In this document: positions 52,825 to 60,378 of the stretch, piece by piece
Numbering within the stretch: position 1 is the first letter of the stretch
Layout: every line of letters begins with the position of its first letter
Source: Microbacterium halophytorum
Lineage (GTDB): Bacteria > Actinomycetota > Actinomycetes > Actinomycetales > Microbacteriaceae
DNA length: 64,000 nt
Direction of reading: 5' to 3'
Assembly: GCF_002970975.1 (NCBI RefSeq)
Contig: NZ_PNFA01000005.1
Coordinates: forward strand, 62,001-126,000
Notes under the pieces: generated by a model
Told to the model about the DNA's origin: nothing
Seen by the model: only the letters and a program-made list of their open reading frames with translations
The model's database searches: none
Made by a program: the position numbers and the translations under genes

Positions 52825-52902
52825 CACGTCCGGCGCAAACATGCCGCGAACTGCTCCGTCCGACGAATTATCGAGCAGTTCGCGGCATATTTGCGCGACG
52901 TG
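52825..52902. repeat. 78-bp palindromic element
   Basis: Arms 52833-52856 and 52873-52896 pair at 23 of 24 positions (GCGCAAACATGCCGCGAACT and on), around a 16-base AT-containing loop; CACGTC/GACGTG extends the pairing outside after a two-base bulge. It sits in the gap between two minus-strand genes and has MITE- or REP-like architecture. Unrelated in sequence to the repeats at 11.8-12.9 kb. Confidence 0.85.
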
Positions 52903-52918
52903 TTCCGCGGCAGGTCCC

Positions 52919-53680
52919 CTACTCCCCCAGGCGCCGCCAGAGGGCCGCCCATTGGCGCGGCGTCAGGTCGCGCGGCAGGGCGCGCGGATCGATGCCGTGG
53001 TCCGCCATCGCACGCCGGGCGCGGCCCCGATCGGCGCGGGTCGCGTTGGCGACGACGCGGTCGAGCGATCCTCCTCGACCGGTGAACATCGCGCGCACGA
53101 ATCGCTCGTAGTGCGCGCGCTGCGTCTTGGGAACCAACGGCTCCACGCGGCGGCTGATCCGGATGATGCCGCCGTCGACGCTGGGGCGCGGCCGGAAGCT
53201 CCCGGCGGGCACCCTCCCGTGCAGCGAGAAGACGAACCACGGCGAGGTCTGCGCCGTCAGCATGGTGGAGCCGCCGACGCCGCACCGCTTGCGCGCGACC
53301 TCCCACTGCGTGAGGAGCACGGCCTCGTTCCACGACCCGGCGGTGAGGAGCCGGCGCAGGATCGGGGTGGTGAGGTGGAACGGGACGTTGCCGACGATCA
53401 CGGGGCGGTCGAGGGCGACCGTCAGCGCGTCGGCGCGCTGAACCGCAACGCCGGGGAGGGCCCTGCGGAGGCGCGCGACGCGGTGCTCATCGATGTCGAT
53501 GGCGGTCAGCGGCCTGCCGAGCCCGGCGAGCGGCCCGGTGAGGGCCCCGTCGCCGGCGCCGAGCTCGAGGATCGGGCCCCGGGTCGCCGCGGCGAGATCC
53601 GTGACTCTGCGGATGGTGGGCGTGTGGGTGAGAAAGTTCTGGCCGAGCTCGTGCCGGCCGCCGTGGGTTGAACGACGCAT
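52919..53680 (-). CDS. erm: 23S rRNA (adenine-N6)-dimethyltransferase, Erm family
   Basis: 253 residues. It would methylate A2058 of 23S rRNA and give macrolide-lincosamide-streptogramin B resistance. N-terminal RHELGQNFL (10-17), SAM motif ILELGAGDGALTGPLAGLG (37-55) and catalytic NVPFHLTTPIL (98-108, the NIPY-type motif) are all intact; GRHELGQNFLTH is typical of actinobacterial Erm rather than KsgA/RsmA. ATG 53680 has GGAG seven bases upstream, but that site is buried in a hairpin with a leader peptide ahead, so expression is probably drug-inducible. Confidence 0.92.
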   Translation of the reverse strand: MRRSTHGGRHELGQNFLTHTPTIRRVTDLAAATRGPILELGAGDGALTGPLAGLGRPLTAIDIDEHRVARLRRALPGVAVQRADALTVALDRPVIVGNVPFHLTTPILRRLLTAGSWNEAVLLTQWEVARKRCGVGGSTMLTAQTSPWFVFSLHGRVPAGSFRPRPSVDGGIIRISRRVEPLVPKTQRAHYERFVRAMFTGRGGSLDRVVANATRADRGRARRAMADHGIDPRALPRDLTPRQWAALWRRLGE

Positions 53681-53684
53681 GTTC

Positions 53685-53712
53685 GCGCTCCAAGGAGGAA
53701 GAGGTGGAGCGC
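53685..53712 (-). promoter_or_regulatory. Hairpin sequestering the erm ribosome-binding site
   Basis: GCGCTCCA (53685-53692) and TGGAGCGC (53705-53712) form a perfect 8-bp stem with a 12-base loop. On the minus strand the downstream arm contains the GGAG of erm, so folding would block translation until ribosome stalling upstream refolds the leader. Confidence 0.7.
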
Positions 53713-53825
53713 CTCGAAGACGGATCGGCCGTGAAGACCGCAAGCAGGGTGCAGAAGACCGTCGTTCCGAGACGCGAAGGGTCTCTCGGATGGACGACGC
53801 GCGAGGCGTTCTGCGAGGCGCGCCG

Positions 53826-53891
53826 TCAGGCGCGGCGGTCGCGTACGGCAAGCGTGTGCGTCACTGCGAACACGCTGGTCTGACTGCTCAT
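53826..53891 (-). CDS. erm leader peptide (21 codons)
   Basis: A 21-codon frame from ATG 53891 to TGA 53826, 145 bases before erm. It reads MSSQTSVFAVTHTLAV and five more, Arg-rich. SVFAV resembles the IFVI/IAVV stalling motifs of known Erm leaders. The -10 box TATGAT ends seven bases before its ATG, so it should be the very 5' end of the erm mRNA. Too short to prove by coding statistics; position and the downstream hairpin are the evidence. Confidence 0.65.
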   Translation of the reverse strand: MSSQTSVFAVTHTLAVRDRRA

Positions 53892-53898
53892 GCCAGGA

Positions 53899-53904
53899 AT
53901 CATA
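53899..53904 (-). promoter_or_regulatory. -10 box of the erm leader transcript
   Basis: TATGAT on the minus strand, seven bases before the leader ATG. No good -35 box seen. Confidence 0.6.
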
Positions 53905-54118
53905 CCGGGTCTCGGGCCGAACGCGCACCCCGAACCCGGCGCCGCCCCGGAACCGCGGGCGTCACACCGGCGGCGCGTCGACTGCGGGGCTCACGGGGCG
54001 GAGCGACGACGAGGCGGCGCCCCGGCATCACACGGGGCGCCGCCCTTCGAAGGAGCACCGCGGTCCGGTCGCCGACACCCGATCTCGGCGCACCGCAGGC
54101 GCAGGAGCAACGCTAACA
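53905..54118. other. Gene-free region upstream of the erm leader
   Basis: Very GC-rich, no convincing coding frame on either strand. It contains a perfect 12-bp stem-loop at 54013-54044 (GGCGGCGCCCCG / CGGGGCGCCGCC, 8-base loop), and a minus-strand -10-like TAGCGT at 54110-54115 beside a 13-bp palindrome (54119-54131). A short transcript of about 60-90 bases ending at the stem-loop is possible. Confidence 0.5.
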
Positions 54119-54131
54119 GAGAATGATTCTC
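54119..54131. promoter_or_regulatory. Fur/Zur-like palindrome GAGAATGATTCTC
   Basis: Perfect 13-bp palindrome in a short AT-rich island; it resembles Fur-superfamily boxes (core AATGATT). It directly abuts a minus-strand -10-like TAGCGT. No metal-related gene follows in either direction. Confidence 0.45.
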
Positions 54132-54143
54132 ATCTCTAGTCGA

Positions 54144-54180
54144 CCGCGCCCACCCGGATGCGGCATCCGGATGGGCGCGG
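54144..54180 (-). terminator. Terminator of the fructose PTS operon
   Basis: CCGCGCCCACCCGGATGC pairs with GCATCCGGATGGGCGCGG with one mismatch; it begins 21 bases after the fruA stop. Confidence 0.8.
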
Positions 54181-54200
54181 TTCGTACGGGGCGCGTCAGC

Positions 54201-56213
54201 TCAGGCCGCGACCGCCTCGGCCTCGACCGAGGTGCGCTTGTGCGCGTACCGCTTCAGCGCGACCACCGCGAAGCCGGTGATGATCGTGCCCGCGGCGAGC
54301 GCGATCGCGAATCCCCAGAGCGGGTCGATCGCGAAGAACACGAACACACCGCCGTGCGGGGCCTGCGAGGCGACGCCGAAGGTCATCGAGAGGCCGCCCG
54401 CGACCGCGCCGCCCAGCATCGAGGCGGGGATGACGCGCAGCGGGTCTGCGGCGGCGAACGGGATCGCGCCCTCGGAGATGAACGACAGGCCCAGCAGCCA
54501 GGCGGCCTTGCCGTTCTCGCGCTCGGGGGCCGTGAACTGCTTGCGGTCGAGCACCGTCGAGGCGAGCGCCATCGCGAGCGGCGGAACCATGCCCGCCGTC
54601 ATCACGGCGGCCATGATCAGGTACGGCACGGGGTTCGACTCGGACGCCCCCTCGAGGCCCGCGACAGCGAACGCGTACGCCACCTTGTTGACGGGGCCGC
54701 CGAGGTCGAAGCACATCATCAGGCCGAGCACGACGCCGACGAGCACGATGAGGCCAGACTCGGCCAGGCCGTTCAGGCCCGCGGTCATCGCCTCCATGAG
54801 CGCCGCGATCGGCGCCCCGAGGAACAGGATCATGAGCCCGGATGCGAAGATCGAGCCCAGCAGCGGGATGATCACGACCGGCATCAGGCCGCGCAGCCAC
54901 TGCGGCGCCTTCAGGGAGCCGAGCCACCAGGCCGCGAGGCCGGCGAGCACGCCGCCGATGATGCCGCCGATGAAGCCGGCGCTCATCATGACGGCGACCG
55001 AACCGGCGACGAAGCCGGGCGCGATGCCGGGGCGGTCGGCCATGCCGAACGCGATGTACCCGGCCAGCGCCGGCACGAGGAAGTCCATCGAGGTCTTGCC
55101 GATGATGAAGGCGACGGCGCCGAGGTACTGCAGCAGCCCGCCGTCCGGCAGGTTCCAGAGCGCGTTGTTCAGCGCGATGTCGCGCGCGACATCCGAGATC
55201 TCGTAGCCGCCCAGCAGGAAGCCGAGCGACATCAGCAGGCCGCCGCCCGCGACGAACGGGATCATGTACGACACGCCGGTCAGCAGCACGCGCTGGATCT
55301 TCGCGCCGATCGACTCGCCCTGCTCGTCGCCGGAGGCGCCCGCGTCGGCCTCGCCTCCGACGCGCTCGGCGCCGGGGTCGGACGCCGCGCTGACGGCCTG
55401 CGCGATCAGTTCGTCGCCGTGCTCGATGCCCGCCTTGACCCGCTTCCGGATGACGGGCTTGCCCGCGAAGCGCTGGGGCTCGCGCACGTCGACGTCGACC
55501 GCGAAGATCACGGCGTCCGCGTCTCGGATGACGGCGGGGTCGACCGCGTCGAAGCCGCTCGAGCCCTGCGGCTCGACGGCGAACTCGACGCCGGCCTTCT
55601 TCGCCGCGGCTGCGAGGCCGTCCGCCGCCATGTAGGTGTGGGCGATGCCCGTGGCGCACGCCGTGACGGCGACGATCCGCGCGGGGCGTCCGTCGATCGT
55701 GAGCCCTTCCGGCACGCCCACGGCCGCCTCCTCGGGCGCGGGCGCCTCATCCGGAACGTCGTCGCCCTCGCCGATGGCGGCGCGCACGATCGCGACGGCT
55801 TCGTCGGCATCGGATGCGGCGCGGAGAGCGCCGAGGAAGTCCTCGTCCATGAGGTGACGGGCGAGCGACGACAGCACGGCGAGGTGCTCCTCGGCCGCGG
55901 TGTCGGGCGCGGCGATCATGAAGACGATGTCGGCCGGCGCGTCGTCGGCGCCGAAGTCGACGCCGGGGCTCAGGCGGGCGAACGCGAGCGACGCCGCCGA
56001 GACCGTCGCTGCCTTGGCGTGCGGGATGGCGATGCCGCCGGGAAGGCCCGTCGCGTCGGTCTCCTCGCGCGCCCAGGCGGCGTCGAAGAGCGCGTCGGCG
56101 TCGGCCGCGCGCCCCTCGGCGACGAAGCGGGCGGCGAGAGCGCGCAGCACCGCGGCCTTGTCGTCGCCGAGGCTCTCGTCGAGGCTGACGAGCCCTGCTG
56201 TGATGGTGTCCAT
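54201..56213 (-). CDS. fruA: Fructose-specific PTS enzyme IIABC
   Basis: 670 residues. It imports fructose and phosphorylates it to fructose-1-phosphate. IIA domain (1-150) with phospho-His65 in IAIPHAKAA; IIB domain (about 178-280) with Cys186 in AVTACATGIAHTYMAADGL; IIC membrane domain (about 305-650) with eight or so helices and the GGPVNKVAYAFA and FISEGAIPFAAADPLRVIP motifs of the fructose family. Last gene of the fru operon, 35 bases after fruK. HPr and enzyme I are not in the window. Confidence 0.96.
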   Translation of the reverse strand: MDTITAGLVSLDESLGDDKAAVLRALAARFVAEGRAADADALFDAAWAREETDATGLPGGIAIPHAKAATVSAASLAFARLSPGVDFGADDAPADIVFMIAAPDTAAEEHLAVLSSLARHLMDEDFLGALRAASDADEAVAIVRAAIGEGDDVPDEAPAPEEAAVGVPEGLTIDGRPARIVAVTACATGIAHTYMAADGLAAAAKKAGVEFAVEPQGSSGFDAVDPAVIRDADAVIFAVDVDVREPQRFAGKPVIRKRVKAGIEHGDELIAQAVSAASDPGAERVGGEADAGASGDEQGESIGAKIQRVLLTGVSYMIPFVAGGGLLMSLGFLLGGYEISDVARDIALNNALWNLPDGGLLQYLGAVAFIIGKTSMDFLVPALAGYIAFGMADRPGIAPGFVAGSVAVMMSAGFIGGIIGGVLAGLAAWWLGSLKAPQWLRGLMPVVIIPLLGSIFASGLMILFLGAPIAALMEAMTAGLNGLAESGLIVLVGVVLGLMMCFDLGGPVNKVAYAFAVAGLEGASESNPVPYLIMAAVMTAGMVPPLAMALASTVLDRKQFTAPERENGKAAWLLGLSFISEGAIPFAAADPLRVIPASMLGGAVAGGLSMTFGVASQAPHGGVFVFFAIDPLWGFAIALAAGTIITGFAVVALKRYAHKRTSVEAEAVAA

Positions 56214-56248
56214 GGTGATCTCCGTGGTGTGGGTGGGGTGTGTGTTCG

Positions 56249-57289
56249 TCAGGCGATGGGGGTGACGGGGAGCTCCCCCGCCGGAAGGTCGTCGGGCGTC
56301 GTCAGGCTCGTGCCCGGCAGCGCCGCGGTCGCGGAGCCGTGGCGGATGGCGCTGCGGAGCCGGTCGTCGGCGGTCGCGCCCGCGATGTCCGCGAGCAGGA
56401 GGCCCGCGAGCGCGCTGTCCCCGGCGCCGACGGTGGAGCGGACCGCGATGCCCGCGGGAACGGGAGAGCGGCGGGCGCCGTCGGCGTCGACGAGCACGGC
56501 GCCGTCACCGCCGAGCGTCACGAGGGCGGCACGAGCGATCCGCGGCACGAGCGCGCGACAGGCGCGGGCGACCGCGACGGGGTCGGACTCCAGCGCCTCG
56601 ATGAGGTCCGCGCGGGGCGACGACGCGTCGGCGTCCGCCGCGGCACCGAGCACGATCGCGCTCGCACGGACACCGCCGTCGCGCTCGAGGTCGGACAGCA
56701 GGTCGACCAGCTCCTCGGCATTGGGCGTGATCAGGTCGACGGGCCCGTCGTCCCCCGCGGCCGCGGCGAGCGCCGCGAGCGCGGCCCCCGACGCGTCGAC
56801 GGCGATCTTCGGGGGGCGGGAGAAGCGGCTCCGGCATTCCCTGGCGACGCGCGCGTACAGGTCGACGGGTGCGCCGGGCGGCAGCGAGCCGCACAGCGCG
56901 AGCCACTCGGCGCCCTCGCTCGCGGCGACGACGCCGTCGATCATCCGGATCACCTCGGCTTCGCCTACGGGCTCTCCCGGCAGGTTCAGCTTCGTCGTCG
57001 CACCGTCGCCGTCGGTGATGGTCGTGTTGACGCGCACGCGGCGCTCGGTCGCGATCGCGTCGACCGCGACGGCGTCGCCGAGCAGCGCGCGGTACGGGTC
57101 GTCTCCCGCGAGCGGCAGCACCGCGACGGCGTCGGCCCCGGCGGCCTCCAGCACCCGCGCGACGTTGACGCCCTTGCCCGCCGCGTCCTCCCGCGCGGAG
57201 GCGGCCAGCTGCACCTCGCCGGGAGCGATCGGCCGCGGAAGCTCGATCGTCCGGTCGAGCGCCGGGTTGGCCGTGAACGTGACGATCAT
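56249..57289 (-). CDS. fruK: 1-phosphofructokinase
   Basis: 346 residues, PfkB family. It phosphorylates fructose-1-phosphate to fructose-1,6-bisphosphate. MIVTFTANPALDRTIELP opens the protein, GGKGVNVAR-like AAGKGVNVARVLEAAGADA is the first signature (with AGKG for GGKG), and STVGAGDSALAG carries the catalytic Asp. About 20-30 residues longer than usual at the C-terminal half. Between fruR and fruA; neighbours confirm the fructose assignment. Confidence 0.94.
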   Translation of the reverse strand: MIVTFTANPALDRTIELPRPIAPGEVQLAASAREDAAGKGVNVARVLEAAGADAVAVLPLAGDDPYRALLGDAVAVDAIATERRVRVNTTITDGDGATTKLNLPGEPVGEAEVIRMIDGVVAASEGAEWLALCGSLPPGAPVDLYARVARECRSRFSRPPKIAVDASGAALAALAAAAGDDGPVDLITPNAEELVDLLSDLERDGGVRASAIVLGAAADADASSPRADLIEALESDPVAVARACRALVPRIARAALVTLGGDGAVLVDADGARRSPVPAGIAVRSTVGAGDSALAGLLLADIAGATADDRLRSAIRHGSATAALPGTSLTTPDDLPAGELPVTPIA

Positions 57290-57321
57290 GTGTGTTCCCC
57301 TGTCTCGGCGGTCTTCTGCGT

Positions 57322-57339
57322 GCGGCCGGATCCGGCCGC
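57322..57339. promoter_or_regulatory. 18-bp perfect palindrome in the fruR-fruK gap
   Basis: GCGGCCGGATCCGGCCGC in the 136-base gap. It may be a processing or attenuation hairpin within the fru transcript; the gap is otherwise GC-rich with no gene. Confidence 0.4.
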
Positions 57340-57425
57340 GGGCGATCGGCCCGTTCCTGCGGCGCGCGCGGGCCGTGCCGCGCGTGGCGCGCCGGGGCCG
57401 GAGCAGAGGTTCGCGGTGGTCCCAC

Positions 57426-58232
57426 TCATGCCTGCGCGCCCCCGTCTTCCGGGCGCCCCGCCGTCACGACCTCGACGTCGGCCGAGGCGAGCTCGTCGGC
57501 GAGCGCGCCGACAGGGGCACGGTCGACAACGGCGACGTCGAGGTCCTCGAGCCGCGCGAACCTCTGCAGGGACTCCTCGCCGAACTTCGACGCGTCGGTG
57601 AGCAGCACGACCCGGCGCGCGGCTCCGACGATCGCCCGCTTGACGTCGGCCTCGTCGGGGTCGGGCGTGCTGAGCCCGAAGCCGGCCGCGATCGCGTTGG
57701 CCCCGAGGAAGGCGATATCGGGGCGCAGCGACTCGATCGTCTGCACCGTGCGCGATCCGACGGCGGCCCCCGTGAGCCTGCGGACCCGCCCGCCGACGGC
57801 GTAGACGTCGGCGCCGCGCTCGCTCAGGAGCGCGGCGATCGCGGCGGCGTGGGTGACGACCTCGCTGCGGCGCAGGTCGATGCGGGTCGGAAGCGAGTCG
57901 GCGAGCGCGGCCGTCGTCGTGCCGGCGTCGAGGTAGATCGACCCGGAGAAGCCGGCGGGGATCAGGCCGATGGCCGCCTCCGCGATCGCTCGCTTGGCGT
58001 CGGGGTTGCGCGCCGCCTTGTCGCCGAGCGCGGGCTCGGCGAGGCTGCCGGCCCCGGCGGGGACGGCGCCGCCGTGCACGCGGCGCAGCAGGCCGTCCTC
58101 CGCCATGGATGCGAGGTCGCGACGCACGGTCTCGGTCGTCACGCCGAAGCGCTCTGCCAGGTCTGCCACCGACACCCGGCCGCCGTGTGCCAGCGCCCTG
58201 TCGATGAGCTCCCTGCGCTCCGTTGCGTACAT
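57426..58232 (-). CDS. fruR: DeoR-family regulator of the fructose operon
   Basis: 268 residues. Helix-turn-helix RVSVADLAERFGVTTETVRR with LRRVHGGA, then the DeoR sensor domain (SIYLDAGTTTAALADSL, SEVVTHAAAIAALLSERGAD, FLGANAIAAGFGLSTPD, ASKFGEESL). It is the first gene of the operon and is likely to respond to fructose phosphates. ATG 58232 has AGGAAGGA nine bases upstream; a longer start at 58256 is less likely. Confidence 0.93.
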   Translation of the reverse strand: MYATERRELIDRALAHGGRVSVADLAERFGVTTETVRRDLASMAEDGLLRRVHGGAVPAGAGSLAEPALGDKAARNPDAKRAIAEAAIGLIPAGFSGSIYLDAGTTTAALADSLPTRIDLRRSEVVTHAAAIAALLSERGADVYAVGGRVRRLTGAAVGSRTVQTIESLRPDIAFLGANAIAAGFGLSTPDPDEADVKRAIVGAARRVVLLTDASKFGEESLQRFARLEDLDVAVVDRAPVGALADELASADVEVVTAGRPEDGGAQA

Positions 58233-58253
58233 GTGCGTCCTTCCTCGGATTCC

Positions 58254-58290
58254 CACACATTACAACATGAACACAACAAGAACAACATCC
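58254..58290 (-). promoter_or_regulatory. Promoter/operator region of the fru operon
   Basis: An AT-rich island in a GC-rich genome. On the plus strand, ACAACATGAAC (58262-58272) is followed by ACAACAAGAAC (58273-58283), an 11-bp direct repeat with one mismatch, and a partial third unit AACATC. Direct repeats one helical turn apart are typical of DeoR-family sites. Confidence 0.55.
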
Positions 58291-58408
58291 ATCATTCGCC
58301 CCTACGGCCGCCCAAAACGACCCCCAACGGCTGCCGTCGCAACATCCGCGCCGTCCGGTCGGCTCGTGGCGCGGAACGTGTCACCGCGGCGGGCCCGCCG
58401 TCACCGCG

Positions 58409-59263
58409 TCAAGCCGCCGCGTGCCGGCGCTCCGCGTCGAGCTCCGCGACGAACTCGAGCGACCTCTTCGACAGCCCCAGCGTCTCGGGCGCGACGTCGC
58501 CGTACTCGCCCGACGCGCGCACGAGATCCCTCGAGATGCCGACCGCCGCCGCCGTGAGCAGGTCGATGACGGGGCGCACGGGCGCGTCGTCGTTCGGCAC
58601 CACGACCGCGATGGCGGCGATGACGCGGCCGCCCGGACCCCGCACGGGCACGGCGATGCTGCGCGCCTCGAGGTGGATGTGCCCGTCCGTGACCATGAAC
58701 CCGTCTCCCCTGATGCGCTCGAGCACCGGCCGCAGCGCCGCGGCGCTCGAGATGGTCAGGCTCGTGAACCGCCGCATCGGCGCGGCGCACACGGCGTCGA
58801 CGACGTGCGGCTCGGCGTGCGCGAGCAGCACGAGCCCGGAGGCGGATGCATGTGCCGGCAACCTGCCGCCCACGAGCGTGCCGTTGATCACGGCATCCGG
58901 ATTGGACAGCCGGTCGATGTAGAGCACATCGCTTCCCTGCAGGATGCCGAGCTGCGTGTGCTGGCCGACCCTGCGATGCACCGCTTCGCACCACACCCGC
59001 GCGACTTCGCGGAGGCCGACGGCGCCCGGTGTGCGGGCGGCGTACTCCCACAGGCGCACGCCCAGCCGGTAGGAGCGCTCCAGGTGGCGCTCGAGCAGCC
59101 CCTCGCGCACGAGTTCGTTGACGATCCGGTGGGCGGTCGATACGGGCAGGTCGGCCGCGCGGGCGATCTCGCTGAGCGTCAGGAAGGGGTGCAGCGGATC
59201 GAATGCGTCGAGCACGGCGAGCTGCCGCGCGAGCGCGGACTTCCCCTCGGAACGGTGCGCCAT
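58409..59263 (-). CDS. IclR-family transcriptional regulator
   Basis: 284 residues. Winged helix FLTLSEIARAADLPVSTAHR at about 28-47, then the IclR GAF-like effector domain (ARVWCEAVHRRVGQHTQLGI, LPAHASASGLVLLAH, SIAVPVRGPGGRVIAAIAVV). It is divergent from the reductase-P450 genes with 130 bases between, so it probably controls them; IclR proteins often sense aromatic acids in such settings. Its ATG follows a weak GAGAGGGGAG. Confidence 0.93.
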   Translation of the reverse strand: MAHRSEGKSALARQLAVLDAFDPLHPFLTLSEIARAADLPVSTAHRIVNELVREGLLERHLERSYRLGVRLWEYAARTPGAVGLREVARVWCEAVHRRVGQHTQLGILQGSDVLYIDRLSNPDAVINGTLVGGRLPAHASASGLVLLAHAEPHVVDAVCAAPMRRFTSLTISSAAALRPVLERIRGDGFMVTDGHIHLEARSIAVPVRGPGGRVIAAIAVVVPNDDAPVRPVIDLLTAAAVGISRDLVRASGEYGDVAPETLGLSKRSLEFVAELDAERRHAAA

Positions 59264-59309
59264 CGCACTCCCCTCTCGAGCGCGAGCATACGCCGGTTTT
59301 CACATCAAT

Positions 59310-59323
59310 GGAATCCCGCTTCC
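59310..59323. promoter_or_regulatory. Candidate IclR operator
   Basis: GGAATCCCGCTTCC: GGAA/TTCC half-sites around six bases, like the TGGAAA-type sites of IclR proteins. It lies in the divergent region; a TAGCTT -10-like box for the reductase is at 59343-59348. Confidence 0.35.
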
Positions 59324-59393
59324 CCGTCGGCGTCCGCCGGCATAGCTTCTCCTCATCGGTCGACGCGGACCGGACGACGGCGAGGAGGCCGCG

Positions 59394-60365
59394 ATGACCA
59401 TGACGATGCACGCGCCGGCGCGCGGAGCGGTGCTCGATACGACGACCCTGACGGTGACGGCGATCACCCGGGTCGCGGACGACGTGGTCGCCGTCGAGCT
59501 GGCGCGCCCCGACGGCTCGCGCCTGCCCGATTGGGCCCCGGGTGCGCACATCGACATCGAGCTGCCCGGCGGCAAGCGGCGGCAGTACTCGCTGTGCGGC
59601 GACCGCTGGAACGCGCACGCGTATCGCGTCGCGGTCAAGCGCGAACCGGATGGCCGCGGCGGCTCCGCCTACGTCCACGACTCCCTGGCCGTCGGCGACG
59701 CGGTCGGCTTCGGAGGCCCGCGCAACAACTTCCGCCTCGCCCCGGCCGACGAGTACCTGTTCGTCGCGGGCGGCATCGGCATCACCCCGATCCTGCCGAT
59801 GCTCGCGCAGGCGGAGGTCGTCGGCGCGCCGTGGCGGCTGCTCTACCTCGTCCGCGACGCGTCGTCGGCGCTCGACCTCGGTCGCTGGAACGGCCATCCG
59901 AGCATCACCTTCCACGACGCGAGCGCGCTCGGCCGCTGCGACCTCGACGGCTGGCGTCCGACGGACCCCGGGGTGCGCGTCTGGGCCTGCGGGCCCGAGC
60001 GCCTACTCGATGCGGTCGAAGCGTGGCCGACCCCAGAGGGCGGCGTGGCCCCGAAGACCGAACGGTTCACGGCCTCAGCGGCGGTCGACGCGGTCTCGCG
60101 CCCGTTCGAGGTCGTCGCGCGCCGCTCGGGGCGCGCGACGCGGGTGGAGGCCGGCGGCACGATCGCCGAGTCGCTGCGCCGCGCCGGCATCGACGTGATC
60201 ACGTCCTGCGGCCAGGGCCTGTGCGGCACGTGCGAGACCGACGTGATCGCGGGCACACCCGATCACCGCGACGCGCTGCTCGACGACGCCGAGCGCGCCG
60301 AAGGCCGCGTCATCTTCCCCTGCGTGTCGCGCTGCATCGGCGACCGCATCGTCCTCGATATCTGA
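59394..60365 (+). CDS. Phthalate-dioxygenase-type reductase (FMN, NAD, C-terminal [2Fe-2S])
   Basis: 323 residues. Domain order is flavin (KRRQYSLCGDRWNAHAYRVA at about 62-81), NAD (YLFVAGGIGITPILPMLAQA) and a plant-type ferredoxin at the C-terminus (SCGQGLCGTCETDV and FPCVSRC give the four Cys). This is the VanB/PDR class, which passes electrons from NADH to an oxygenase. The next gene, 13 bases on, is a P450 rather than a Rieske oxygenase, so the pair resembles an unfused version of P450-PFOR (P450RhF-type) systems. Start ATG 59394, with GAGGAGG just upstream. Confidence 0.92.
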   Translation: MTMTMHAPARGAVLDTTTLTVTAITRVADDVVAVELARPDGSRLPDWAPGAHIDIELPGGKRRQYSLCGDRWNAHAYRVAVKREPDGRGGSAYVHDSLAVGDAVGFGGPRNNFRLAPADEYLFVAGGIGITPILPMLAQAEVVGAPWRLLYLVRDASSALDLGRWNGHPSITFHDASALGRCDLDGWRPTDPGVRVWACGPERLLDAVEAWPTPEGGVAPKTERFTASAAVDAVSRPFEVVARRSGRATRVEAGGTIAESLRRAGIDVITSCGQGLCGTCETDVIAGTPDHRDALLDDAERAEGRVIFPCVSRCIGDRIVLDI

Positions 60366-60378
60366 CCGGAGCCGCACC

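Noticed and set aside
53941..54110. Possible Zur-regulated ribosomal protein gene beside the Fur/Zur-like palindrome
   Set aside because: Translation of all frames on both strands shows none of the bL28, bL33, uS14 or bL31 sequences.
32000..54200. Search for phage, integrase, transposase or conjugation genes to explain erm and the palindromic element
   Set aside because: None seen; base composition of erm matches its neighbours, so a resident chromosomal erm is more likely than recent transfer.
54123..58922. A 1599-codon plus-strand open frame opposite the fructose genes
   Set aside because: It is a shadow of fruA, fruK, fruR and the IclR gene caused by high GC; its protein is Arg/Gly/Ala-rich with no domain, while the minus-strand genes carry complete active sites.
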